Both the position numbers and the translations under genes were made by a program. Under the pieces are notes generated by a model. That model was not told the DNA's origin and ran no database searches. It saw nothing but the letters and a program-made list of their open reading frames with translations. Positions 49,779 to 59,489 of a DNA stretch of 64,000 nt are shown here, piece by piece. Within the stretch, counting starts at the first letter, position 1. Every line of letters begins with the position of its first letter. The stretch covers positions 2,022,001 through 2,086,000 of the forward strand of contig NZ_CP019947.1 in assembly GCF_002025205.1 (NCBI RefSeq). The letters are read 5' to 3'. The stretch is from Pseudomonas sp. CC6-YY-74. GTDB taxonomy: Bacteria; Pseudomonadota; Gammaproteobacteria; Pseudomonadales; Pseudomonadaceae.

Positions 49779-50879
49779 TCAATCAGCTGGGTTCCGCAGG
49801 TTCTGCTGACTGGCGAACAGCTGGGTGATATCACCGCCCAAGCGGTAGGTTGTCAGCGGCTCGAGCGAGCGTCGCCATTTATCGGTACTGGTTGCGCAGC
49901 GATAGAGGGCACAGTAGGGCTCAAGCCAGGCGAACTTACCGTCTTCCTGCAGATCCTCCAGCTCCTGGGCGAAGCCAGTCTCGTCTTCAAACAGCTGAGG
50001 ATCCTGCATGCCCTGCTCCACGCGCATGGCCAAGCGCTGAATGGCCTTAGCGTTCTCCTCGCGCAGATCGATGCCATTGACCTGGGCGAAGGCCATCAGC
50101 ATCAACAACGGCCCCAGGCTGTAATTGTGATAAGCCAGCGCTCGGGTTTCCCGGCGTAACTCATTAGGCAGGTAGCCCTGGGCATTGACCTGGGAAATGC
50201 CGATACGCAACTGGGCCACGGCCCAATCGAACAGGTCGCGGCGGTCGAGCACTACGGCAGTCGCCATCACCGCCCAGGCGGCCCAATACTGATGGTTGTT
50301 CAAACGCTCCAGCGGCTGCTCGCGCCAGTCGCGCACCACCTGATCGCCGAGACGGGCCAGCCACTCCTCGATAGGCCGGGTCTCAGCCTCGCGTCCACGC
50401 AGCGGTTGTGAGCGCGAGTACTTAAGACGCAGATAGGCCGAAGCAATGCTGCCCAGCGCCCATTTACGCAGCGACTTGCCGCTGTGGCTGTACTGCTGGC
50501 TCAGCAACGCTTGGGCCTTGGCCCATTGCCCCAGCCACTCCAGGGCACAGTCGACATGCCCCTGGCGGCCGAGACGCAGATAAGCCGCGACCTGCTTGTT
50601 GACGGTTTTCTCCAGCACTTTGATTTCGTCCGCCTGCTTCTGGTAGCGCGCGTTCGTCTCTGGATTGAGCTGATCGCGCGCCGAACCAGAGCCCTCATAC
50701 TTGCTCGGCACGTTGAGGTCGCCCACATAGGGCCGGGCCACCACCGGACATGTCTTCGCCGCACCCTGCTTCAGCGTCGCTTCCAGGTAGTACCCGGCCG
50801 GTGGCTGCAACTGTGCGGCCACTGCGGCAGTCGGCAACAGGGCCATGAGCAGCAGCACGTAGCACCCGCGACGCGTCAT
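49779..50879 (-). CDS. algL: Alginate lyase
   Basis: This 366-residue periplasmic poly(mannuronate) lyase has a signal peptide (MTRRGCYVLLLMALLPTAAVA). It degrades mislocalised alginate and is part of the periplasmic alginate complex. The alpha/alpha-barrel family motif with the catalytic region is RLNNHQYWAAWAVMATAV, and a second conserved patch is RALAYHNYSLGPLLML. I used the ATG at 50879, which shares one base with the algX stop (TGATG); a GTG one codon earlier is an alternative. Confidence 0.95.
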   Translation of the reverse strand: MTRRGCYVLLLMALLPTAAVAAQLQPPAGYYLEATLKQGAAKTCPVVARPYVGDLNVPSKYEGSGSARDQLNPETNARYQKQADEIKVLEKTVNKQVAAYLRLGRQGHVDCALEWLGQWAKAQALLSQQYSHSGKSLRKWALGSIASAYLRLKYSRSQPLRGREAETRPIEEWLARLGDQVVRDWREQPLERLNNHQYWAAWAVMATAVVLDRRDLFDWAVAQLRIGISQVNAQGYLPNELRRETRALAYHNYSLGPLLMLMAFAQVNGIDLREENAKAIQRLAMRVEQGMQDPQLFEDETGFAQELEDLQEDGKFAWLEPYCALYRCATSTDKWRRSLEPLTTYRLGGDITQLFASQQNLRNPAD

Positions 50880-52270
50880 CACTCGACTGATGCCTGTGCG
50901 GTGCGCAGGCCGAGACGGCCTTCGTCACTTTTCACCCGACACAACGTGGTGTTCAAGCGGCTATGAGTGGACACGCCGCCCAGCGGTCGCACAGTGAGGG
51001 AGAGGAAGGTCAACTCATCCCAATCGCCATCTTCACGCAGTTCCAGCAGAAAACGTCCCCGATCGCCAGGAGCACGCTTGAACGTCAGGGTTTCCTGGCG
51101 GCCATTCATGAAGGTCAAGGTGGCGCTCAACTGTTGCACGGCCGGGTCGTCAAGTTGGAGATCAATGCGGAAATCGCTGCTGTGAATCGGCAGCACGCCA
51201 CTGGCACCGTTGAACAGCACCTGGTTAGCACCGGCGTGCAACGTGATGGCGCTTTGCAGCAACGCCGTATGCCCGCTACAGCCGTTACTCACGGCGGGAA
51301 CAGCCTGACGATAGAAATTGCGACGATTAAGACTGGTGGAGTCCCCCAGCTCCCAGATCAGCAATTTCGGTGGCTGCTGTTGAAACGACTCGCTCTGTAG
51401 ATAGTGCAGCAAAGCACTTTCATGGCCACTGCCGGGTTGCGAGGCGTTCTGCACAGGGGTCCCCAGGTGCTGTTCGAGAAAGCCGGCGAAGTTGAGCGAA
51501 TCCGCACTATTGCTGCTGCCGACCAGAACCACCTGCGCCGGCGCTGACTGGTTCGGCGAGGTGGGCGCGGTGATAAAGCGTTGCACGTACTGACGGGCGT
51601 ACCCGGCGCCGCACAGTCGTTGGGCAACTTTCTGTAGCGAACCGCTACGCGCCATCAAGCCCGCCGGACTGCTCTGGTATTGCCCCTCTGGGAGCTGGTC
51701 AAACAGCGGGATGTTCTTTGCTGTCTCCGCCACCAAGCGCGCGGTGCGTTCCGCCCCTTGCGGGGTCCAATGCTGGTCAGCCTTGAAGAAGAAGTCGGGA
51801 CTATCTGCCGGGGCCTGTAGCAGGCTGGCAAGGTCAGGCACCCAGATATCCAGATCACGCAAGCGCGCCAGAGCGCTACGATAGTTTGCCTGGGCCCTGG
51901 CCTGATCGAAGCCCGCGCGCTGGCCCGGGGTCAGTTTATCGGCATGCAATAAACCACGGCTGGGCGGGTACACCAGCAGTAGCTCGACGCCGCTGCGCTT
52001 GAGTGCATTGCGCAGGCGTTTGAGTTGTTTGTAACTCTGTGGGTTGAGGCCGAACTCGCTGCGCAGGTCCTGGGTACTGCTGAACATCCAGCCATCCTGC
52101 GCCTCGAGCAGTCGACCATAACCGCTCAACCCCGCGGCCCGGTAGACGCGGGTATCGGCAGCCGCCGGGCACAGCTGACAACAGGCCTCGGCCTGGTAAG
52201 TCGGCGCAGCGTAGAGATTGCTGGTGCCGGCCAACAGGCCGACGCCGAGAAGCATGCATGCCCTGTTCAT
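50879..52270 (-). CDS. algX: Alginate O-acetyltransferase / scaffold protein AlgX
   Basis: This 463-residue periplasmic protein has a signal peptide, an SGNH-hydrolase-like catalytic domain and a C-terminal carbohydrate-binding domain. In P. aeruginosa AlgX adds acetyl groups to the polymer. The family's Asp-x-His pair is present in FKADQHWTPQGA and the nucleophilic Ser in VVLVGSSNSADSL, so the active site looks intact. The start is ATG at 52270, with AAGGAG seven bases upstream, inside the end of algG. It retains its catalytic residues although algI, algJ and algF are missing from the cluster. Confidence 0.95.
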   Translation of the reverse strand: MNRACMLLGVGLLAGTSNLYAAPTYQAEACCQLCPAAADTRVYRAAGLSGYGRLLEAQDGWMFSSTQDLRSEFGLNPQSYKQLKRLRNALKRSGVELLLVYPPSRGLLHADKLTPGQRAGFDQARAQANYRSALARLRDLDIWVPDLASLLQAPADSPDFFFKADQHWTPQGAERTARLVAETAKNIPLFDQLPEGQYQSSPAGLMARSGSLQKVAQRLCGAGYARQYVQRFITAPTSPNQSAPAQVVLVGSSNSADSLNFAGFLEQHLGTPVQNASQPGSGHESALLHYLQSESFQQQPPKLLIWELGDSTSLNRRNFYRQAVPAVSNGCSGHTALLQSAITLHAGANQVLFNGASGVLPIHSSDFRIDLQLDDPAVQQLSATLTFMNGRQETLTFKRAPGDRGRFLLELREDGDWDELTFLSLTVRPLGGVSTHSRLNTTLCRVKSDEGRLGLRTAQASVE

Positions 52271-52274
52271 CTCA

Positions 52275-53804
52275 TCACTCCTTACTTGCCAAGCTGCCAA
52301 CGGGCTCGATCAGCACCGCCTGTTGTTGGCGCAACAGAATTTCCATTATTTCGCCCTGACGCTCGCCCAGCAGCCCCGAGAAGGAGATGCCTGAGGCTTT
52401 CTGCGGAGCGAGGATGGTCAGCTTGTAGAGTTCGAGCTTGCTCGGCGAATACACGGAGACCGGACTCGAGCCGTTGCCGATCATTTGTCCGCCGACTATG
52501 CGCATCGACAGTCTGGCCTCGTAGGGGTCTTCCTCGATATTGCGCTCGCTGCCACTCAAGTCCTTGATATGGCCATAGACACCGGTCATGTGGTTGGCCA
52601 CCAGGATGTTCTCGTAGAGACTGACATCGAGGCTGTTGCGCACCCGGATACCGTGCCGACGGTTACTCATGCTACGGTTCTGCCACAGCAGGTTGTTCGA
52701 GCTTTCGTACAGGGTGATGCCGTCGGATTGGTTCTTGTAGGTCTCGTTGAAGGCGATCAGGTTGTTCGCGCTGCTACGGTCGAGGACGATGCCAGAGAGC
52801 TGGTTGTCGTAGGACTTGTTGCTGAAAATCCAGCTGTCATTGACCTCACGGGAAAGGATGATGCCGTGCTTCTTTCTGGTTCCGAACGCCTGGTTCTCGG
52901 CGATGATCAACCGCCGCGAGCGGTCATGCGGGTCGATGCCGTAGACGATGCTGTTTTCATAGGTGTTGCCGCGGATCACCACGTCGTCGGCTTCATAGCA
53001 GTAGAAGCCGAACCACATGTCGATAAAGCGCGAGTTGAGTAACCAACCGGTCGGCCGTGCGCGCTTCATCTTCGGCGCCATACCCGGGCTGTACTGCGAG
53101 ATGCTGAAGCCGTAAGCCTTACTCGCGTCGTAGCCGAAACTGCTGATGACGCTGTCGGTTACGTAAGTCTCGGTCCCGCCCCAGGCCAGGAAATACGGGC
53201 GAAATTCCTTGGCGTCGCGCCAGTAGGCCGGCGTGCCGTCCTTCTCGCGCCAAGCGGTGACCTTGGTGTCGGTGATGAACACTCGACCATCATTGACCAG
53301 GAAAGCACCCGCCTCCTGGGACAGGCGAAGTTCTTTGGTATCTCGGTCGATGTGCAGCGTGGCACCCGGGCGCACGATGATCGGCAGACGCGCCAGGTAA
53401 ATACCCGGCGCGGTCTCGGCGAAAGCGGATGTCGGCAACTGCCGCGCCAGCGCCGCGCTATTCATGTAGCCCTGCTCGATGAAGATCGCCTGAGGCATGC
53501 GTTTTTGCCGCACCACCCACTCGCGCAAGCGATCCTTACCGCCGATGAACTCGTCCAATGAGTTCTCGTGCAACATCCCTTTGATTACCGCCCTGCCTGC
53601 AGGTTTTTTCTGGATCTTTGCCTGCACTGCAGTTGCGGTGTAGCCGGACAGATCGGGTAGAACCGGGGGCTTCAATTGGAGCGAGCTGCCCGATTCGGCA
53701 CTGATCCTATAGTCTTCAGGTAGCGGCGCGAGGGTATCCGCCTGGGACAGGGCACAGGCAAAAACGCCTGCCAGAGGCAACGCCAGCTTGATTAATGCGT
53801 GCAT
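52275..53804 (-). CDS. algG: Poly(beta-D-mannuronate) C5-epimerase
   Basis: This 509-residue periplasmic enzyme converts mannuronate to guluronate in the polymer. It has a signal peptide ending near SQA and a long right-handed parallel beta-helix. The helix contains repeated short strands and the family's DPHD motif in VYGIDPHDRSRRL, plus NRSMSNRRHGIRVRNS. Length is close to the P. aeruginosa enzyme. It lies 24 bp downstream of algE and 4 bp before the algX start. Confidence 0.96.
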   Translation of the reverse strand: MHALIKLALPLAGVFACALSQADTLAPLPEDYRISAESGSSLQLKPPVLPDLSGYTATAVQAKIQKKPAGRAVIKGMLHENSLDEFIGGKDRLREWVVRQKRMPQAIFIEQGYMNSAALARQLPTSAFAETAPGIYLARLPIIVRPGATLHIDRDTKELRLSQEAGAFLVNDGRVFITDTKVTAWREKDGTPAYWRDAKEFRPYFLAWGGTETYVTDSVISSFGYDASKAYGFSISQYSPGMAPKMKRARPTGWLLNSRFIDMWFGFYCYEADDVVIRGNTYENSIVYGIDPHDRSRRLIIAENQAFGTRKKHGIILSREVNDSWIFSNKSYDNQLSGIVLDRSSANNLIAFNETYKNQSDGITLYESSNNLLWQNRSMSNRRHGIRVRNSLDVSLYENILVANHMTGVYGHIKDLSGSERNIEEDPYEARLSMRIVGGQMIGNGSSPVSVYSPSKLELYKLTILAPQKASGISFSGLLGERQGEIMEILLRQQQAVLIEPVGSLASKE

Positions 53805-53828
53805 ACATCCTCCTGACAGGCGCTTGGT

Positions 53829-55316
53829 TCAGAAACGCCAGATAGCGTCGACAAAGACACGGTGCATATACGAATCAACATCGGAGCCGTAGGCATTGCC
53901 GGGTTTGAATACGCCGCCGCGTAAGCGCACCAGCGCCGAAGGCTCATCAATTGACTGGCTCATGGAGGCCGGAAGCAGGCCCTCTTTGAAGTACCGAGTA
54001 AGGATCAGATCGACTTCCTGGCCCACTTCTTTTTCGCCATCTTTTAGCGAGCGGTTGATGCCGTTGTCATTGACCCGAGCGTTGACGCCACTGTTACCGA
54101 GTGGCTGGTGGCCATCGACCCGCCAGAACTTGTGGTAAATCAGGCTGGCGTCGTAATCCTCACGCAGCTGCCAGGAGCCAAACAGCGTCGCGACCTGGAG
54201 ATTGCTCAGTTCGCTGCGAAAGGCCTCACCGAAACGATTTGCGCGTGAGCGAGTACCGGTGTAATTGGAGCGATTGCTCTCCAGGCCGGTTTGTTCATAG
54301 TTCTCCGAGCCGTCGTCACCACCGCCGCCACTGCCACGGGCATAGGCCGCGCCGACTTGCCAAGTGGGATCCAGTCGCAGACGGATACCCAGGTCGGTGG
54401 CCCAGGCATTGACGTCACCGCTTTGCTTACCGGTAGCGATTGTCTGGCCGCCGACAGTGCTGCTGTTCAGCGTGTCGCGGTCACCGGTCAGCCAGGTGGC
54501 GCTGGCCCAGTAGTTGAGCGGGTTCTGGTTGCGGTAGTTGTAAGCATCGCTGTTGGCTTCCAAGCCCAGCCAGGTAAGGTTGCCGGTACTGGTCTTGTCG
54601 AGTTCGTCGACGCGCTCACCCGCGCGGGGCAAGTTGCCGTCATCGCGACTGTGGTGCGCGCGGATGCCGACCCATTGGCCCGGTTGCCACTGGGTCGAGA
54701 TATCGCCATACAGATGCAGGCGATCTTCATCCTCTGGATCCAGCTCGTCGAGGTCTGTGCGGTAGTCGCTGAAGCGCTCGGCCACACCCACGTTGGAACG
54801 CAGCAAGGTGGTGTCGAAGGTCCAGTTCAACGCCTCGATGTTGGTGTCACGCCACAGGCCGTCTTCGGTGCGCAGGCGCTGGCGTCCTAAGCGCAACTGT
54901 TCACCTGGGTAGGCGGTTAAACCGGAATAGCCGATCCAGAATTCATGCAAGGCCAGGTAGCTCTTGTCCGGCTGGCGACCGTTGTTGCCAGTGCTGCCGG
55001 ACTCGCTGTCGAGGTCGGTGCGTTGCAAGGTATCGGTTTCGATGATGTCGGTCGCGGTCACCGCCCGGCCCATGGCGAAGGCGCTCCAGTCACCGCGCTG
55101 GCCATAGAACCAAGGCCGTACGTCTAGACCTATGCCTTGTACATCGCCCTCCCGACGAGTACCCAGGTCGCGATCATCTTCGGACTGCCCGGTAAGCTTG
55201 ATGTCCAGGCCGAAGCTCTTGTCCGGACCGAGCGCCGCCAGCAGCGTTTCACTCGAGAGCAACGAAACACTCAGGAGCACCCCTGCACCAAAACCGCGAG
55301 TCATTTGCATCTTCAT
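53829..55316 (-). CDS. algE: Alginate outer-membrane porin AlgE
   Basis: This 495-residue outer-membrane beta-barrel secretes alginate. A signal peptide is followed by many alternating amphipathic strands, for example [20 protein letters not shown] and [12 protein letters not shown]. The last residue is Phe (VDAIWRF), typical of barrel proteins. The long periplasmic/extracellular loops of the family are present. The start ATG overlaps the end of the algK reading frame by four bases (ATGA). Coupled translation would therefore depend on ribosomes that complete full-length algK, which the frameshift upstream would prevent. Confidence 0.95.
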   Translation of the reverse strand: MKMQMTRGFGAGVLLSVSLLSSETLLAALGPDKSFGLDIKLTGQSEDDRDLGTRREGDVQGIGLDVRPWFYGQRGDWSAFAMGRAVTATDIIETDTLQRTDLDSESGSTGNNGRQPDKSYLALHEFWIGYSGLTAYPGEQLRLGRQRLRTEDGLWRDTNIEALNWTFDTTLLRSNVGVAERFSDYRTDLDELDPEDEDRLHLYGDISTQWQPGQWVGIRAHHSRDDGNLPRAGERVDELDKTSTGNLTWLGLEANSDAYNYRNQNPLNYWASATWLTGDRDTLNSSTVGGQTIATGKQSGDVNAWATDLGIRLRLDPTWQVGAAYARGSGGGGDDGSENYEQTGLESNRSNYTGTRSRANRFGEAFRSELSNLQVATLFGSWQLREDYDASLIYHKFWRVDGHQPLGNSGVNARVNDNGINRSLKDGEKEVGQEVDLILTRYFKEGLLPASMSQSIDEPSALVRLRGGVFKPGNAYGSDVDSYMHRVFVDAIWRF

Positions 55317-55534
55317 AACACGTCCATTCCTTTTTCCAGCGATTGAAAAGCACTGAGTTTCGCAGGATTGATTTGCCGTGTCTGCTGCTCTTCTTCAAGT
55401 ATTTGCCTGGCTTTTTGGCGTTCGGCCGGAAGCATGCTCTGCTCCAAATTGCTGAGCAATTCGCTCGCCTCAGGCACGGCCCGACTAAGCGCCATTTGTG
55501 CGAAGACATAAGCGTTGACACGGTTCACCTTGAC
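55313..55534 (-). pseudogene. algK: C-terminal part of AlgK, out of frame after a one-base deletion
   Basis: The 73 codons after the frameshift encode NAYVFAQMALSRAVPEASEL and a charged helical tail. This is what is expected for the final Sel1/TPR-like repeat and C-terminal helix of AlgK. Adding one G to the run at 55534-55538 joins it to the upstream frame as ...SESRGVKVNRVNAYVF, giving about 459 residues in total. It ends at TGA overlapping the algE ATG. An apparent separate 71-residue frame starting at GTG 55528 has no good ribosome-binding site. Confidence 0.75.
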
Positions 55535-56691
55535 CCCCGGGACTCACTGAACAGCTGCGCCAAAGCATAGTCGGCGCGGCGATGCCCGGCACGCGCGGCC
55601 AGCAAAAGATGATCGACAGCTTTTTGCGGATACACCTCGCCGAAGTAACCGCGACGGTAGAGCTGACCCAGGTAGAAATGCGCCGTCGGTTGCTCATCGG
55701 CCGCACGCAGCAGGTGCCGCTCTGCCAGCTGCGGATTCTGCTCAAGCCCCCGGCCACCGTAGTACAAACGCCCGGTGAGCAGCTCGGCACGACTGTCACC
55801 GGCCTCACGGCCACGCTGCAGATAGCCAAGCATCTGTGTGGAATCGCCCAGGACCGGGTAATCGAATAGCAACTTGGCGAGCGAGGCCCAGGCCAGTGGG
55901 TAAGCAGGGGCGATTTCCCGCAGCAGCGCGTAGGCATTACTCAGATCCACCGGCGCGGGAATGCCCGAATCGACCAGCGTCAACGCCACGGACTCGACGC
56001 GACTCGGCGTCACCCAACGATTGGCGTAAGCCGTACGCAATTGCGCAAGCAAGGCGGTTTGCGCGTGCGGCTGATCGCGCAGGCGATAGACCGTGGCCAG
56101 CTCGTTGTAGCAAACATCTTGCTGGCTCAGGAGCGACCGACACGTCTGCTCGATCTCGGTGAGGTGAGCGACATAACTACCGGCACTGCGGTAGATGAGG
56201 ATCTGCGCCAGCTCGGCCTCCACGATGCCCTGCCCGCGCCAGGCGTTGACCTGCTGCTGCGGATCGACTGAAGGTGCCAGCTGTGGGTAACTCACATAGA
56301 GCAACGTCAGCGGCACCACGGCGCTGTACTCAGCCTGCTCGATGGCCTGGCTCAGCAGCTGTTCGGCCTCTTTCAGCTGGCTATCGCTCGCGCCATCCAG
56401 GCGCGAGAGCAACCGACCGAGCCTGGACTGCGCCCTTGGCGAATGCAGCGCGGCATGGCGATAAAGACGTTCAGCCTGCTCGATTTGCCCTGGGTCGCGG
56501 CTGCCGAGCTGCATATCACCGAGGGCGATCTGCGCATCCACATAGCCCATCTGCGCCAGTTGTTCATACTGCTGGCGGGCACTCGCGCTATCGCCACGCT
56601 GCTGGGCCTCCTTGGCCAGCTGCTGGTCTGGCAGGCCGGCGCAACCCTGCAGCGTGGCCAGCAGTGCAAGGTAGAGCAAACCGCGCTTCAT
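55525..56691 (-). CDS. algK: Alginate outer-membrane lipoprotein AlgK (frameshifted, N-terminal part)
   Basis: These 388 codons encode a lipoprotein signal (lipobox LQGC) followed by about nine TPR/Sel1-like helical repeats. Examples are YVDAQIALGDMQLGSRDPGQ and AELLTGRLYYGGRGLEQNP. AlgK helps place AlgE in the outer membrane and links the periplasmic complex. The frame stops at TGA (55525-55527), about 70 residues short of the usual end, because of an apparent missing G in the run at 55534-55538. The start overlaps the alg44 stop by four bases. The remaining sequence is intact in the next frame. Confidence 0.88.
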   Translation of the reverse strand: MKRGLLYLALLATLQGCAGLPDQQLAKEAQQRGDSASARQQYEQLAQMGYVDAQIALGDMQLGSRDPGQIEQAERLYRHAALHSPRAQSRLGRLLSRLDGASDSQLKEAEQLLSQAIEQAEYSAVVPLTLLYVSYPQLAPSVDPQQQVNAWRGQGIVEAELAQILIYRSAGSYVAHLTEIEQTCRSLLSQQDVCYNELATVYRLRDQPHAQTALLAQLRTAYANRWVTPSRVESVALTLVDSGIPAPVDLSNAYALLREIAPAYPLAWASLAKLLFDYPVLGDSTQMLGYLQRGREAGDSRAELLTGRLYYGGRGLEQNPQLAERHLLRAADEQPTAHFYLGQLYRRGYFGEVYPQKAVDHLLLAARAGHRRADYALAQLFSESRGSR

Positions 56692-57863
56692 TTGCCTGCA
56701 GCCATGATTTTTTCAATCAACAAGTTGCCCGACAGGCCGTCAATGGTCACCTCAACTGGACGCCCGGCGACCTCAGGACTCAGGGGCTCATCGGTGATGA
56801 TCGAGACACGAATATCCGACGCCAGACTGCCCTGTTGCAGAGATACAGTGCTGATCTTGCCGTTGCGCGGAGCGCTCTCGCCGGATACTTGCACGAGCAC
56901 GCGAATGCCCGGCTGCACCTTGCTAAAGGCTTTGTAAGGGAAACGCGCATCAATGGTCGGCTCTCCCTTCAGCGGAACCAACTCAAATACCGGCACCCCT
57001 TTGCTGGCCGACTGGCCATCACCGACATACTGCGCAACCACTCGGCAATCACAAGGGCTGGTCAGGGTGCCCTGCAAGGTCTTGCTGAACAGGCGTTCGA
57101 TGTTTTCCGGGGTCATCTGCTCGGCTGGCAGGCTGTTCTTCAGCACATCCAACATGGTCGCGGAGAACGTCGCCAGTGGCGCGCCCTTGGCCACCTCGCT
57201 GCCGATCTTGACCAGACCGACCTGCAACACGCCTTCACGGGGCATGCTGACCTGCTGACTCGGCAGGCTGACCATGGCCGAATCGGCATGGGTGACGTAA
57301 TACAGGTTATAGAGTTGGTTGAGGATGTAAGCACAAGCCCCGACACCGATCAGAAAGATCAGCACACTGAAGGTGAGCGCTCGTAGCCGTGAGAAAAAGC
57401 CCATGACTCCCCCACCCTTACCCTTGCGCGCCTTGGCAAAATTGTCGCGTTGCAGGGTACCGAGCATGTCACCCATGGTGATCATCTCGCCGCTGGTGTA
57501 AGAGGTGATCAGGTAGCGCAGAGCCGCGATCTCACGCGGGCGCAACTGATGAAATTCACAGCCGACACGCTGGCCTTCGGCGGAAATCGAACGAACCTGG
57601 AACTCCACATCGATGGTCATGCTCAGCCCATCAATCTGAAACACCAGCGCACCTTTGTGATGGCCGCCCAGCTTCATCGGCACGCTGCTCTGAATGAAGC
57701 TGAAGCCACCGGCGGACAAGTCCAACAGCTCGCTCTCAAACATGTCCCGGTCAGAGCCCAGGAAACGAATCCTCGCCGGCATTTTCAGACGCGCATACTG
57801 ACGCTGCGCTTCCGATTCATGGACGACATTGGTATTGCTGGCTGCAACGGTCGCTACGCTCAT
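56688..57863 (-). CDS. alg44: Alginate polymerisation co-factor Alg44 (c-di-GMP receptor)
   Basis: This 391-residue inner-membrane protein has an N-terminal PilZ domain (about 15-120) with the c-di-GMP-binding arginines in RQYARLKMPARIR and the downstream DLSAGGFSF. One membrane span follows (about 155-180). The periplasmic part resembles HlyD-type membrane-fusion proteins. It activates Alg8 when c-di-GMP is bound. I chose ATG at 57863, with GGAGGG six bases upstream, over the longer reading from 57944. Length matches known Alg44. Confidence 0.95.
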   Translation of the reverse strand: MSVATVAASNTNVVHESEAQRQYARLKMPARIRFLGSDRDMFESELLDLSAGGFSFIQSSVPMKLGGHHKGALVFQIDGLSMTIDVEFQVRSISAEGQRVGCEFHQLRPREIAALRYLITSYTSGEMITMGDMLGTLQRDNFAKARKGKGGGVMGFFSRLRALTFSVLIFLIGVGACAYILNQLYNLYYVTHADSAMVSLPSQQVSMPREGVLQVGLVKIGSEVAKGAPLATFSATMLDVLKNSLPAEQMTPENIERLFSKTLQGTLTSPCDCRVVAQYVGDGQSASKGVPVFELVPLKGEPTIDARFPYKAFSKVQPGIRVLVQVSGESAPRNGKISTVSLQQGSLASDIRVSIITDEPLSPEVAGRPVEVTIDGLSGNLLIEKIMAAGK

Positions 57864-57933
57864 AAAAATCCCTCCCGAACTCCAATGAAAACCCAGCGGA
57901 ACTGGTCTCGATGCCTCTTCCGTTCCCAATCCA

Positions 57934-59415
57934 TCAAACGACACTCATCAATACGGCCAGGAACACGCTAACCGCGGAAAACGTCATGGCCCGTGAAGAC
58001 CAGCTGTTGAACCAACGCTGATAGCGCTGCAAGCCTCGATCCAGCTTGGTGTCCTGGCGTGTCCAGGACTGCCGATCGAGGCGGAAGAAGACGTACACCT
58101 TCACCATCGCGCCGACGATCTGGTTGTAATAAAGGATCAAGGGGAACGCCGGTCCTACCCGGTGCCCGGACGCCAACAGCAGCAGCGTCAGCAGCAGCCG
58201 GGTGAGCCCGATCCACAGCAGGTAGATCAGCAGAAATACGATGTTGTATTTGATGCTGGCCAGGATCGCCACCACGGGCCCGAGCAGGCTGGTCCACATC
58301 GATACGCGTTGATCGAACAGCACCACACAGGTAAACCAGCCCAGACGCCCAGGGCCAAGGTGCAAGGCACGGGAGTTCTGCCGCAGGTTATTGCCGTACC
58401 AGCGGAACATCAGCTTGCGGCTGGCCTTGAGGAAGCTTTTCTCCGGTGGGTGTTCCACGGTGTGGATCGCCGCGTCCGGCACGTAAAAGGTGTCGTAACC
58501 GAGGCGCATCAGGCTGTACCAACTGGACTTGTCGTCGCCGGTGAGAAACTTGAAACGCCCCAGCCGCCAATGATTCAGCGCGTCATTTTCAACATCGGCA
58601 ATAAACCCCGGGTTGGTCACCACCCGCGCGCGGAATACCGACATGCGCCCAGTCAGCGTCAACACCCGCTTGGACAACGCCATCGAACACATACTGATGT
58701 GGCGCTGGGCAAAGCGCAGCTTGTGCCATTCGCTCATGATGTAACTGCCGCGCACCTCGCAGAACTCGTTAGTGGTCAGCCCACCGACGCTGGGGAACAG
58801 CTTGAAATATGGCGCTGTGGCCTTGACTACCCCTGGCGTCAGCACGGTATCGCCGTCAACCACCGCCACCACGGCATCGTCATCCGGCAGATGCCGGGAA
58901 ATAGCGCGAAAACCGTAGGCCAGGCCATCCCGCTTGCCCGTTCCGGCGATACGCACGAAATCGAGCTTTACCCGCTCGGGCGGGTTGAGTTTGCTCCACA
59001 GGCTTTTGATCAGCAACTCATCGGCCATTTCCACCAAGGAGCAAACCACCGTGGTTGGATAGCCGCAACCGATGGCCTCTTCGAGCACCGAGCGGTAGAC
59101 CTGTGCGGTAGTCAGGGCGTCGATGCGGAAGCTGGTCACCAACAGAAAGACATGCGAGGGTTGCGCCGTTTCACCCAACTTGCGCGCTTGCCTACGGTAG
59201 TGAGGGAATACCAGGTATAGAAAAATCAGCCCGCGCACATAATGGATAGCGCCCATGGAGTAGCGCCAAATCCCAACCGCACCGAGCAGCAGGATGAAGT
59301 CTTTCGACTCCGAGTCGAACACCGTTTGTGGCAGCGCCAGCGCCAGCAGCATCAGCGCCAAGCAGTAGAAAAGCCAGCCTGAGCATTCGCGCAGAAATCG
59401 TCCGAACCCATCCAT
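57934..59415 (-). CDS. alg8: Mannuronan synthase Alg8
   Basis: This 493-residue family-2 glycosyltransferase polymerises GDP-mannuronate in the inner membrane. It has N-terminal membrane helices, a cytosolic catalytic domain with [14 protein letters not shown] (DxD-type), [14 protein letters not shown], the arginine/tryptophan motif in [15 protein letters not shown], and C-terminal helices. The start is ATG at 59415, with GGAGGG ten bases upstream. An ATG eight codons earlier has no ribosome-binding site. The gap to alg44 is 70 bp. Confidence 0.95.
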   Translation of the reverse strand: MDGFGRFLRECSGWLFYCLALMLLALALPQTVFDSESKDFILLLGAVGIWRYSMGAIHYVRGLIFLYLVFPHYRRQARKLGETAQPSHVFLLVTSFRIDALTTAQVYRSVLEEAIGCGYPTTVVCSLVEMADELLIKSLWSKLNPPERVKLDFVRIAGTGKRDGLAYGFRAISRHLPDDDAVVAVVDGDTVLTPGVVKATAPYFKLFPSVGGLTTNEFCEVRGSYIMSEWHKLRFAQRHISMCSMALSKRVLTLTGRMSVFRARVVTNPGFIADVENDALNHWRLGRFKFLTGDDKSSWYSLMRLGYDTFYVPDAAIHTVEHPPEKSFLKASRKLMFRWYGNNLRQNSRALHLGPGRLGWFTCVVLFDQRVSMWTSLLGPVVAILASIKYNIVFLLIYLLWIGLTRLLLTLLLLASGHRVGPAFPLILYYNQIVGAMVKVYVFFRLDRQSWTRQDTKLDRGLQRYQRWFNSWSSRAMTFSAVSVFLAVLMSVV

Positions 59416-59489
59416 ACGCTTGTGTCCCTCCACGTCCATTCAACCGCTGAGGGCGCAGGGTGATTTCCCCTATGCCCAGCGCGCAACGC

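Noticed and set aside
55313..55528. Independent 71-residue gene between algK and algE
   Set aside because: The sequence fits the missing C-terminal repeat of AlgK, and one added base restores the frame. There is no ribosome-binding site at its GTG.
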